Made by a program: the position numbers and the translations under genes. Under the pieces are notes generated by a model. The model was not told the DNA's origin. It saw only the letters and a program-made list of their open reading frames with translations, and did not search any database. Of a DNA stretch of 38,443 nt, positions 1 to 7,237 are shown piece by piece. The stretch is taken from NCBI GenBank assembly GCA_964435115.1, contig CAYSYM010000036.1:1-38443 (forward strand), written 5' to 3'. Within the stretch, counting starts at the first letter, position 1. The number at the start of each line of letters is the position of its first letter. Source of the stretch: CAYSYM01 sp964435115 (GTDB lineage: Bacteria > Chloroflexota > UBA6077 > CF-72).

Positions 1-94
1 CCAGAGGGAGAGGGGACTCCCGGCCATGCCGCATTCAATGGCGGGAAGCATCTAGCGCTGCTCGCGAAGTCCGGCGCCGGGCGCTGGCCCGCTC

Positions 95-1345
95 TCAGAC
101 CAGCCGGGGCTCGGGGATGGGGAGCAGGAACGCTCCGCCCCGCTCCGCGAACCAGGCGAGCTGCTGGCGAATCTCGTCCGCCAGGTTCCAGGCGAGCAGG
201 AGCAGCACGTCGGGCGGGTCCGTGGTGAGGCGCTCGGGCGGGACCACCGGGATGCGCGAGCCAGGGGCCAGCAGGCCCTGCTTCAGCGGGTTGCGGTCCA
301 CGATGTACGCGATGTCCGCGGCGGTGAGCCCGCAGTAGCCCAGCAGCGTGTTGCCTTTGGCGGTCGCCCCGTAGGCCGCCACGCGCTTGCCGTCGGCGCG
401 CAGGCGCGCCAGCAGCGCCCGCAGGCGCTCCCGCACCGCGGCCGTCCGCCGGGCGAAGTCGCGGAGCGCCCGGCGGTCGCCGCGCAGCGCCACCTGCTCC
501 TCGGCCAGCAGCTGGCGCAGGCCGGCGCTGGCGGGGCGCGGGCTGGTGGACGGCACGCCGACGATGCGCAGGCTGCCACCGTGCACCGCCTGTGGCACGG
601 CGTCTACGAGGCGCAGGTCCGCGCGCGCGAGCAGGTTCGCCAGCGCCTGGAGCGAGAAGTACGAGACGTGCTCGTGGTAGATCGTGTCGAACTCGGTGTG
701 CCGCACCAGGTCGCCCAGGCTGGGTGATTCGTTGACGTAGAGGCCGCCGGGACGGAGCAGGCCGCGGACGCCGCGAAGCACCGCCACCGGATCCGGGACG
801 TGGGCCAGGACGTTCGTCGAGACCACCGCGCTGGCCGGGCCGTGCTCGGCAAGCACCTCCTCAGCCGTGGCGACCCCGAAGAAGCGGTTGAGCGTCGGGA
901 TGCCGGCGGCGTTGGCCAGGGCGGCGATGTTGGCGGCCGGGTCGACGCCGAGCACGCGCAGGCCGCGCGTCTGGAAGGCGCGCAGCAGCGTCCCGTCGTT
1001 GCTACCGATCTCGACGACGAAGTCGCCCGGCTGAAGCCGCGCCTCGGCGCAGACGTACGCAGCCAGCTCGGCGCAGTGTGCCACCCAGGTGCTCGACGCT
1101 GACGGCACGTACAGGTACGCCGAGAACAGCACGGCAGGGTCGACCACGTGGGTGAGCTGGACCAGGCAGCAGTCCGGGCAGGCCTGGATCCCCAGCGGGA
1201 ACGCCGGCTCGTCTGCCCCCAGCGGATCGGGCCGGGTGAAGCGATTGGCCAGGGGCTGGCAACCGAGGTCGAGCACCGGTTCGAGCGCGGTCGAGCCGCA
1301 GCCCAGGCAGCGCTCCACCGCACGCACGGGGCTCTCGGTGATCAC
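95..1345 (-). CDS. Zinc-binding class I SAM-dependent C-methyltransferase (sugar type)
   Basis: A 416-residue methyltransferase, probably acting on a nucleotide-linked deoxysugar. The N-terminus has the zinc-binding cysteines C13, C16, C56 and C59 typical of the TylCIII/NovU-type C-methyltransferase family. The SAM-binding motif VEIGSNDGT starts near residue 111. The C-terminal third (AAYGATAKGNTLL and onwards) matches the family's C-terminal domain. The frame is open for 56 codons further upstream, but that stretch is low-complexity and lies inside the epimerase gene. I chose GTG at 1345 because it overlaps the epimerase stop as GTGA and gives an immediate family-like N-terminus. Translational coupling with the epimerase suggests the two make one modified sugar. 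The exact substrate cannot be read from sequence. Confidence 0.88.
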   Translation of the reverse strand: MITESPVRAVERCLGCGSTALEPVLDLGCQPLANRFTRPDPLGADEPAFPLGIQACPDCCLVQLTHVVDPAVLFSAYLYVPSASSTWVAHCAELAAYVCAEARLQPGDFVVEIGSNDGTLLRAFQTRGLRVLGVDPAANIAALANAAGIPTLNRFFGVATAEEVLAEHGPASAVVSTNVLAHVPDPVAVLRGVRGLLRPGGLYVNESPSLGDLVRHTEFDTIYHEHVSYFSLQALANLLARADLRLVDAVPQAVHGGSLRIVGVPSTSPRPASAGLRQLLAEEQVALRGDRRALRDFARRTAAVRERLRALLARLRADGKRVAAYGATAKGNTLLGYCGLTAADIAYIVDRNPLKQGLLAPGSRIPVVPPERLTTDPPDVLLLLAWNLADEIRQQLAWFAERGGAFLLPIPEPRLV

Positions 1346-2370
1346 GCGGGGACCGCCGCTCGGGCCGGGAAGCGGAGCGCGGCGTCCAGGCGACCGGCCT
1401 GCAGGAGCTGGCGGAGGTGCCGCAGGCGGATGCCCCGCTCGGGCGCGTCCAGGCCCAGCCGTTGGAACGCCGCCTCCAGCTCCCGCACGCCCGCGCGCAG
1501 GTCGTACCGACACTGGAACCCGGGCAGGAGCTGGCGCACTTTCTGGAAGCGGACCCGGTAGCTGCGGCGGTCGGCGGTGGCGTTCTCGGCCACCACCAGC
1601 CGCGCGCCCGGCACCAGGGACACCACCGTGCGGGCGACCTCCATCACCGTGTAGTTCTGCTCGTCCGCGCCGACGTTGAAGGTCTGGCCGTTGATCCGCT
1701 CAGCCGGGGCCGCCAGCGCCAGCGCGAACGCCTGCGCGATGTCGCGTACGTGGACGAACGGACGCCAGGCAGAGCCATCGCTGGTCAGGCGGACCTCGCC
1801 GTGCACGTACGCCCCACTGACAAGGTCGTTGATCAGGATGTCGGTGCGCAGGTTCGGGGAGTAGCCGAAGGCGGTGGCGTTGCGCAGCGAGACGACGCAG
1901 AAGGAGTCGTCGGCTAGCGCCGCCAGGCGCTGCTCGGCCGCGACCTTCGTTTCGCCATAGGCCGTGACCGGCCGGGGTGGCGTGGCCTCGTCAACCCACG
2001 GGTCGCGCGCCGCGCCGTAGACGCTGCACGAGGAGGCGAAGGCGAAACGGCGCACGCCCGCCCGCTTCGCCGTGCGTGCCAGGCGCAGCGTGCCCGCGTA
2101 GTTGATAGCCCGAGTCAGCGCCGGGTCCAGGGATCCGAGCGGGTCGTTCGAGAGGCCGGCCAGGTGCACCACCGCCTCGAACCCGCGCAGGTCCGCGGGG
2201 GCCACGTCCCGCACGTCGCGCTCGATCGGGGGGATGGGTGGGGGCGCTTCCAGGGCGCACTCGACGAACAGGCCCGTGTCCAGCCCGACGACCTCGTGTC
2301 CCGCGGCCTGGAGCGCTGTGATGACGGCTGGCCCTATGTACCCCAGGTGGCCGGTGAGCAGTACGCGCAT
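1342..2370 (-). CDS. NAD-dependent epimerase/dehydratase (extended SDR)
   Basis: A 342-residue extended short-chain dehydrogenase of the UDP/dTDP-sugar epimerase-dehydratase type, likely cytoplasmic. The Rossmann motif TGHLGYIG lies at residues 6-13. SSCSVYG at 113-119 supplies the catalytic Ser region, and Y138-x3-K142 (YGETK) is the active-site pair. HVRDIAQAF, a usual marker of sugar epimerases, is present further on. ATG 2370 is preceded on the minus strand by a GAGG sequence at fair spacing and starts exactly at the Rossmann strand; an in-frame start 33 bases upstream only adds a non-conserved tail. It is first in an overlapping pair with the methyltransferase, so both probably act on the same sugar nucleotide for surface polysaccharide or glycosylation. 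Whether it is an epimerase, dehydratase or reductase is undecided. Confidence 0.9.
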   Translation of the reverse strand: MRVLLTGHLGYIGPAVITALQAAGHEVVGLDTGLFVECALEAPPPIPPIERDVRDVAPADLRGFEAVVHLAGLSNDPLGSLDPALTRAINYAGTLRLARTAKRAGVRRFAFASSCSVYGAARDPWVDEATPPRPVTAYGETKVAAEQRLAALADDSFCVVSLRNATAFGYSPNLRTDILINDLVSGAYVHGEVRLTSDGSAWRPFVHVRDIAQAFALALAAPAERINGQTFNVGADEQNYTVMEVARTVVSLVPGARLVVAENATADRRSYRVRFQKVRQLLPGFQCRYDLRAGVRELEAAFQRLGLDAPERGIRLRHLRQLLQAGRLDAALRFPARAAVPA

Positions 2371-2382
2371 CCTGATCCTCGC

Positions 2383-2421
2383 CGCCCCGAGGGGCGCATC
2401 CAACTACGCGCTTCGCGCGTA
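2383..2421 (-). promoter_or_regulatory. Two short inverted repeats in the epimerase leader
   Basis: Two perfect inverted repeats sit just upstream of the epimerase start: CGCCCC-GA-GGGGCG (2383-2396) and TACGCGC-TTC-GCGCGTA (2405-2421). On the minus-strand transcript they would form adjacent hairpins ending about 12 bases before the start codon. They could be leader structures, a protein-binding palindrome or chance in GC-rich DNA. No known riboswitch was recognised. Confidence 0.3.
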
Positions 2422-2623
2422 ACGGTCTCGAACGCTCACCCGGTGGGCCGCCACGCCAGGAAACCGGCTCGGAATCGGCCCACGGGCCGCGACTCACGTG
2501 GCAGCGTAGGGGCCGGCTGTCGGCGGAGCCGTTGAGAGCGGGTGTCGTTCCGGTTGAGCGGCCCTCGGAGCAGGCCTACCCCTGGTCCAAGGGGTGGGGC
2601 GAGGTCGGCTACCATGAGGACGC

Positions 2624-3142
2624 ATGGCCATGACGCCCGGCGGTGGCCCCTCGCCGAGCGCGCCACCCCCCACGCGAACGCCGAGCGGCCCGCGAGCGGG
2701 CCGGGGCGGCTCCGCGCCCGGGGCTTCGTCACCCGGCGGGCCCGTGGTGCGCTGGGGGCTCCTCATGGGCGGGCTGATCATCATCGCCGACCTCGGGACA
2801 CGGGTGTTCCAGCAGCGCGTCGGCGGGGCCGAGGCCGCGGCGGGGCTTGAGGCGCTCGACAACGTCCTCAACGCGCTCTTCTTCTCCCTGGCCGGCGCGG
2901 CGGTCTTCCGCGAGACGGGCCGCGTGCGCCTGGGCGCCCTAGCCGGCCTACTGGCCGGCGCCGTGGACGGGGCGGTTGTCGGCGCGGCGCTGGCGATCGC
3001 TCGGCCGGCGGACATCCCGGCCGAGCTCACGCCCGATGCGCTCTGGCTGGCGCTGTTCGTGCAGAACGCCATCCTCGGGGCGGTGCTGGGGTCCGCCAGC
3101 GCCTGGCTCACCAGCCTGGCGCGCCGCCGTGCCGGGAGCTGA
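2624..3142 (+). CDS. Small integral membrane protein, unknown function
   Basis: A 172-residue protein not recognised as a named family. The first 40 residues are rich in Gly, Pro and Ser. They are followed by about four hydrophobic segments: around 44-60 (WGLLMGGLIIIADL), 78-95 (NALFFSLAGAAVF), 103-122 (ALAGLLAGAVDGAVVGAAL) and 140-160. Charged residues are scarce between them, so it should sit in the cytoplasmic membrane. Two starts are possible: ATG 2624, 8 bases after a -10-like TACCAT (2610-2615) and perhaps leaderless, or ATG 2630, placed well behind GAGGA (2616-2620). It is followed after 3 bases by another unknown gene on the same strand, so the two are probably co-transcribed. Confidence 0.65.
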   Translation: MAMTPGGGPSPSAPPPTRTPSGPRAGRGGSAPGASSPGGPVVRWGLLMGGLIIIADLGTRVFQQRVGGAEAAAGLEALDNVLNALFFSLAGAAVFRETGRVRLGALAGLLAGAVDGAVVGAALAIARPADIPAELTPDALWLALFVQNAILGAVLGSASAWLTSLARRRAGS

Positions 3143-3145
3143 GGC

Positions 3146-3625
3146 GTGGACGATGGCGAGGCCTCAGCCCGCGCGAGCCCGGCGGGCTGGTGCTCGCTGC
3201 GGCTCCGCTTCGCGCCGGAGGAGCTGGCCTTGCTGGGAGCAGCCGAGCACACGTACGGCGCCCATCTCGCCCGCCAGCCCCGGGCCGACGCGCTCCGGTC
3301 CGCCATTGCCCTGGCCAGGGTGGGGCGAAAGGTGGCCGCCGGCGCCCCGGGCGCGCCGACCAGCCTGAGGGAGCACGAGCTGCTGGCGCTGCTGGAGGCG
3401 CTGCGGTTTGCCGCGGCGGAGGTGCGCTGGCTGGGCGAGCACGGAGCGCAGGCGACGGACCGCGCCTCCCGCGAGCGACGCGAGCACGTGGAGAAGGGGT
3501 TTCCCGAGCTGGCTGCCAACGTCTGGCGCGCGTTCGGGACCGGTCAGGCGCTCGACCGCCTGGCGCGGCGGCTGGACCAGGCGCACCACGCCCGGCACGT
3601 CGCCCTGCCAGGGCCCGGTGGCTGA
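3146..3625 (+). CDS. Hypothetical protein, helical, soluble
   Basis: A 159-residue protein with no recognised domain. It starts with GTG 3146, 3 bases after the stop of the upstream membrane protein. The sequence is rich in Ala, Arg, Leu and Glu and would fold mostly as helices. There is no signal peptide or membrane segment. Codon third positions are strongly GC-biased in this frame, as in the neighbours, and it fits the operon spacing; this is why I keep it over the overlapping minus-strand frames. Existence is likely; function is unknown. Confidence 0.5.
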   Translation: MDDGEASARASPAGWCSLRLRFAPEELALLGAAEHTYGAHLARQPRADALRSAIALARVGRKVAAGAPGAPTSLREHELLALLEALRFAAAEVRWLGEHGAQATDRASRERREHVEKGFPELAANVWRAFGTGQALDRLARRLDQAHHARHVALPGPGG

Positions 3626-3829
3626 GCAGGGCAGCGCCAGGCGTTTCGCCTTCCACGCGCCTGAGGCCTGTCCGGTAGCTTCCAGGCACGGCCGTCGCGG
3701 ACGTGGATCCGGCTCAGCGGTCCGTCCTTCGCACGGAGGGAGGCCCTCCCTCCGACTATCCCCCCTGACCCGTCCGCGCCCCGGCTGACCCCCAACGCGC
3801 GACACCCAGCCCCCCGCCCGGAGTCCTGC

Positions 3830-4522
3830 TCAGCGGCAGCGGTCGCCGGGGGCGTGGGAGCGGAGGTGGGCCAGCGCGCGCTGGAGTTTGGAGGCCGCCG
3901 CCGGCCGCGCCTGCCCCAGCGCCAGGATCGCCGCGCGGGCGGCTTCGAGCGCCTCGTCGCTGCCCCGATGCAGCTCGACCTCGATCTCCTGCTCCTCGAA
4001 GGCGGGGTGGTCCACCAGCCGCACCCGGTCCAGCGCCAGCTCGACCTCCCATCCCTGGGCGGGCGCGGTGAGCTCGAGCAGGCGGCGGTCGGCGTCCAGC
4101 TCGAGGAAGGGTTTGGGCAGGGGTGGCGGCAAGCCGGCCAGCGCCTCCGCGAGCTGGTCCGCTAGCAGGACGTTCCCGCGCTCGCGGGCGGCCTGGCCGA
4201 GGACGCCGATGACGAGGGCCGGGGCCGTCTCGGCCTCTAGGTACACCTCCACTTCGGGCCGCACGGCGATCCCGCGCCACTGCTCGCCCTCCCCTTTCAG
4301 CGTCCAGGCGGCGAGCCGGCGGCCGGCGACGGTCCGCCGGCGGAACGCCAGCCGGGCCCGGCCGAGCGCTCCGCCAGGCGTGTCGAAGAAGCTGTTGCGC
4401 TGGGTCTCGTGGCGCCGCCCGGCGACTGAGAACACCCCCAGCCGATCGATCTCCCGCAGGCGCGGCAGCAGGGTCGGATCGACCGGGATCAGCTTCAGCT
4501 CGCGTTCGACGCCGTCAGCCAC
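3830..4522 (-). CDS. CYTH domain protein (inorganic triphosphatase/adenylate cyclase-like fold)
   Basis: A 230-residue CYTH protein. The signature ExExK is at residues 6-10 (ERELK), followed by alternating charged beta strands expected for the triphosphate tunnel: RRRTVAGRRLAAWTLKGEGEQWRG, RPEVEVYLE, WEVELALDRVRLVD and EQEIEVELHRG. Family members hydrolyse inorganic triphosphate or thiamine triphosphate, or act as class IV adenylate cyclases; triphosphatase activity is the commonest. The start is GTG 4522 without a clear Shine-Dalgarno. It lies 48 bases downstream of the VC0807-like membrane gene on the same strand and is probably co-transcribed. There is no CHAD domain. Confidence 0.82.
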   Translation of the reverse strand: MADGVERELKLIPVDPTLLPRLREIDRLGVFSVAGRRHETQRNSFFDTPGGALGRARLAFRRRTVAGRRLAAWTLKGEGEQWRGIAVRPEVEVYLEAETAPALVIGVLGQAARERGNVLLADQLAEALAGLPPPLPKPFLELDADRRLLELTAPAQGWEVELALDRVRLVDHPAFEEQEIEVELHRGSDEALEAARAAILALGQARPAAASKLQRALAHLRSHAPGDRCR

Positions 4523-4570
4523 GGAGACGGAAGGCGAGCGCCACCGCGCGCTGGCCGGGGTGGTGGGCGG

Positions 4571-5290
4571 TCACGGCACGCCGGCGGCCGGCTCTTCCAC
4601 CGCCCGCTCGACGGCCTCCATCACGTCCGGCTCGCGCTGCACGAGGCCGGCGCGGCGCAGGGCGCGCATCGGGTACCAGGCCGTGAGCGCCACGAGGGAC
4701 AGGTTGATCGGCCAGCCGGCGACGGTGTCCGCCACCAGGAACGCCTCCAGTGGCAGCGTCGCCAGCAGCGCCAGCCGCACGAGAGCGCGCAGCAGGTGGC
4801 CGAAGAACCACGCGAGCGAGACCACCAGGAACGCCCGGCGGAACGTCGCGGACGCCTGGACGGCCGGCGGCAGCGGGTACAGCCGCCGGGCGTACAGCGC
4901 GAGCACGGGGCGACCGAGCAGCGCCGAGCCCAGGAAGACGGAGCCGTAGAGGAGGTTCTCCAGTGACGGCCAGCCGAGGTACAGCAGCGGGTTCTGCGAG
5001 ATCAGCCCCGCCGCCGCCTTGGTACAGGCGAAGGCGAACGTGGTGGCGCTGAACACGTCTGAGAAGCCGGCCCGCCACCGGTGCCACACGAACACCGCCG
5101 CCGACCAGGTGAGCACCGCCACCACGGCCACGGAGAACGACCACGTCCTGTAGCCGACGTAGAAGATGGCGACCGGCAGCAGGCTGCCGAGCGCGAGGCC
5201 AAGCGCGCCATCCTTGACGTGGCGCCACTCGGCGGCGCCGAAGGCGCGCCAGTGCTTGACGGTGGCGTGCGGGGTGGTTGCGGTGTCCAA
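4571..5290 (-). CDS. VC0807-like integral membrane protein
   Basis: A 239-residue membrane protein resembling the VC0807/DUF3159-type group, whose function is not established. I see about five to six hydrophobic segments: LGLALGSLLPVAIFYVGY, WSFSVAVVAVLTWSAAVFVW, an FSATTFAFACTKAAAGL stretch, a YGSVFLGSALLG segment, FLVVSLAWFFGHLL and INLSLVALTAWY. The longer frame reaches 5419, but residues before TTG 5290 look like non-coding translation. TTG 5290 has GAGGAG about 13 bases upstream and begins a sensible protein. The promoter region is shared with the divergent NHL gene. The CYTH gene follows on the same strand. Confidence 0.7.
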   Translation of the reverse strand: MDTATTPHATVKHWRAFGAAEWRHVKDGALGLALGSLLPVAIFYVGYRTWSFSVAVVAVLTWSAAVFVWHRWRAGFSDVFSATTFAFACTKAAAGLISQNPLLYLGWPSLENLLYGSVFLGSALLGRPVLALYARRLYPLPPAVQASATFRRAFLVVSLAWFFGHLLRALVRLALLATLPLEAFLVADTVAGWPINLSLVALTAWYPMRALRRAGLVQREPDVMEAVERAVEEPAAGVP

Positions 5291-5388
5291 GTGAGCGGTT
5301 CTTCTCCTCAGCGTGGCGAGGCGTGGCAGCGGACGGAAGGATACGGCCAGAACCCCTCCCGGCCGCAGGACTATCATCCGCCACCCGC

Positions 5389-6516
5389 ATGCACTCCTGG
5401 GTGGGGTCGGTCGACGCACGGTCGCGCCGGCGGTGGCGCCGGCGCGTGGGTCTCCTCACGCTCCTGGCCCTGGTCGTCGTCGTGCTCGGCCTGGTGGGGG
5501 TCGACCTCCCGCGCGGTTCGGAGGAGCCGCCGCTGCCGGCGGTGCGCCAGCGATTCGTCCAGACGCTCGTGCGGGCGGCGGCCGAGACACCGCCGCGGGA
5601 GCTGGCGTTCCTGGCCGTGGAGCCGGCCCAGACGCTGCTGGTGACCGACCGGGCGCGCCGGAGCGTGGTCCGGTTCGATGCGGCCGGGCGTCTGCTCGCG
5701 GAGTGGGGACCGCAGCTCGCGGGGGGCGTCGTGCTCGGCGAGCCGGCGGGGGTGGCGGCCGCCGGCGACCGCCGCTACGTGCTCGACCGCGACACCCCCC
5801 GCATCCTGCGGCTCGACCCTGGCGGTCGCCTGCAGGGCGTGATCCCGCTGCAGCAGTACGGGACCTACGGCTTGAACGGCCTGGCGGTGGACGCCGGCGG
5901 CCGCCTGTACGCCGCCGACACCGGACGGAATCGGATCCTCGTGCTCGGCCCGGCCGGGCAGTTTCTGCGCGAGCTGCGTGGGAGTGGGGGCAGCCTGGGG
6001 CCGCTCGTCCAGCCCATGGCGCTCGCTTTCGCTCCCGGCGGCAGCCTGTTCGTCGCCGACTGGGAGAACGCCCGCGTGGTGCGTTTCGATCCTGGCCTGC
6101 AGCCTGCCGATGCCTGGCCGGCCGGTGGACGGCCGTTCGGCATCGCGGTGGACGCCCTCGGCCGCGTCTTCGTCCCGGATGCCGAGAATCGGCGGGTGCG
6201 GGTGTACACGCCTCGCGGGACGCCGCTCGGCGAGCTGGGCGGGCCGGGGAGCCGGCCGTTCCGCCTGCAGGCGACACCCCGGGTGGCTGCCGGGCCGGCG
6301 CCCGGCACGATCTACGTGCTCGGGCCAGACGGCGTGGTGCGGGTCGAGTTCGACGATGCGCCGGCCCTTCCAGCAGAGGGAACGGTGGCGGACCCGAGCC
6401 TGCTCGCACTCGCGGCCGCCGCGGCTGCCGTCGGCGCGCTGCTCCTCCGGTGGCAGCGGCGCCGGGCCAGGGCGCGCCGCACGCGCAGCGGAGCGCCGCG
6501 CGCCCCCCGTGCTTGA
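5389..6516 (+). CDS. NHL-repeat beta-propeller protein with membrane anchors
   Basis: A 375-residue protein with an N-terminal signal anchor (RRRVGLLTLLALVVVVLGLVGV, about residues 16-38), NHL-type propeller repeats and a C-terminal hydrophobic segment followed by an Arg-rich tail (LLALAAAAAAVGALLL, RWQRRRARARR). Repeats carry the usual pattern of G-hydrophobic-A-V-D then Y/V-A-D-x-x-N-x-R, for example LAVDAGGRLYAADTGRNRI, GGSLFVADWENARVV and IAVDALGRVFVPDAENRRV. The propeller is probably outside the cytoplasm, where such domains bind proteins or ligands or form lyases. No catalytic motif was identified. ATG 5389 lies 11 bases after a -10-like TATCAT (5372-5377) and lacks a good Shine-Dalgarno. 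It is divergent from the VC0807-like gene. Confidence 0.82.
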   Translation: MHSWVGSVDARSRRRWRRRVGLLTLLALVVVVLGLVGVDLPRGSEEPPLPAVRQRFVQTLVRAAAETPPRELAFLAVEPAQTLLVTDRARRSVVRFDAAGRLLAEWGPQLAGGVVLGEPAGVAAAGDRRYVLDRDTPRILRLDPGGRLQGVIPLQQYGTYGLNGLAVDAGGRLYAADTGRNRILVLGPAGQFLRELRGSGGSLGPLVQPMALAFAPGGSLFVADWENARVVRFDPGLQPADAWPAGGRPFGIAVDALGRVFVPDAENRRVRVYTPRGTPLGELGGPGSRPFRLQATPRVAAGPAPGTIYVLGPDGVVRVEFDDAPALPAEGTVADPSLLALAAAAAAVGALLLRWQRRRARARRTRSGAPRAPRA

Positions 6517-6679
6517 GGCCTGCCTGCCTCGTAGAGAACCCCGTCCGGCGCGGGGCTGCGCGCGCTCTCACCCAGCTCCGGCCGCGTACAGGAGCGGCGA
6601 TGCGCGCCTGGGTCTCAACGTCGTGGAACCGGCGCGCTCGTCCGCCCACGCACCTGGCCGGGCGCGCCGGTCGGCGCCG

Positions 6680-6850
6680 TCACTCGGCGCCGCGACGTGG
6701 CCAACCGGGCTGGAGGCCGTAGATGGCGCACAGGGCCAGCAGCGCAAACCCGAGGCCGAGCACGAGCCTGTTCTGGGCGATCAGCCCAAACGTGACCATC
6801 AGCCCAGCCACGAGGACCGCCAGGCCGAGCGCAATGCCCACCCCCACCAT
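6680..6850 (-). CDS. Tiny two-helix membrane protein
   Basis: A 56-residue frame on the minus strand starting at ATG 6850. It consists almost entirely of two hydrophobic segments (residues 1-23 and 28-46) with a short loop LIAQNR and a C-terminal GWPRRGAE tail. The long open frame that continues upstream reads as non-coding, but this end has clean membrane-protein composition and its own ATG. Small conserved membrane proteins of this shape are common in high-GC bacteria; their function is unknown. Confidence 0.5.
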   Translation of the reverse strand: MVGVGIALGLAVLVAGLMVTFGLIAQNRLVLGLGFALLALCAIYGLQPGWPRRGAE

Positions 6851-6888
6851 GCCCCTATCGTGGCCGCCCGGCCCCGCCGCCGTCAAGG

Positions 6889-7061
6889 TCACGGGTTCGG
6901 GCAGGCCCCCTTCATCCGCGCGTTCGCGTTCGGATCCTTCACCGGCCGGGTGAAAACGTCCATCTGGAATCCGCGGTTTCGGCAGGCGCTCGCCCGCGTT
7001 TCGCGCAGCATCCAGCCGGCTACCTGGGCCCATGGGTGAGCGGCACCTCGATGCCGTACAC
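6889..7061 (-). pseudogene. Small gene split by an apparent frameshift
   Basis: Two minus-strand fragments look like one small protein. From GTG 7061 one frame reads VYGIEVPLTHGPR and stops at 7020-7022 (TAG). A second frame, whose ATG is at 7011 and stop at 6889, reads MLRETRASACRNRGFQMD and continues to KGACPNP. One extra base in the GGGCCC run at about 7023-7028 would join them as THGPQVAGWMLRETRA, a natural helix. The joined product would be about 57 residues. The 7011-6889 part has high GC at codon third positions. It may be a true frameshift mutation, a sequencing error in the GC run, or two unrelated frames. Confidence 0.4.
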
Positions 7062-7237
7062 CGCCGGGCCGCGGGCTCGGGCCAGCCGGCGATCCGTGGC
7101 ACGCCCCGTGCGTGCTGCACCCCGGCGTCGCGCGTCCTCTTGACGGAGCTCCGCACGCGGACGGAACGGTCGGCCCGAACGGTGCCGCTGCCACCCACGT
7201 GCTGAGCCTGGAGGCGGGGACGACGCTGGGTCCGGCC

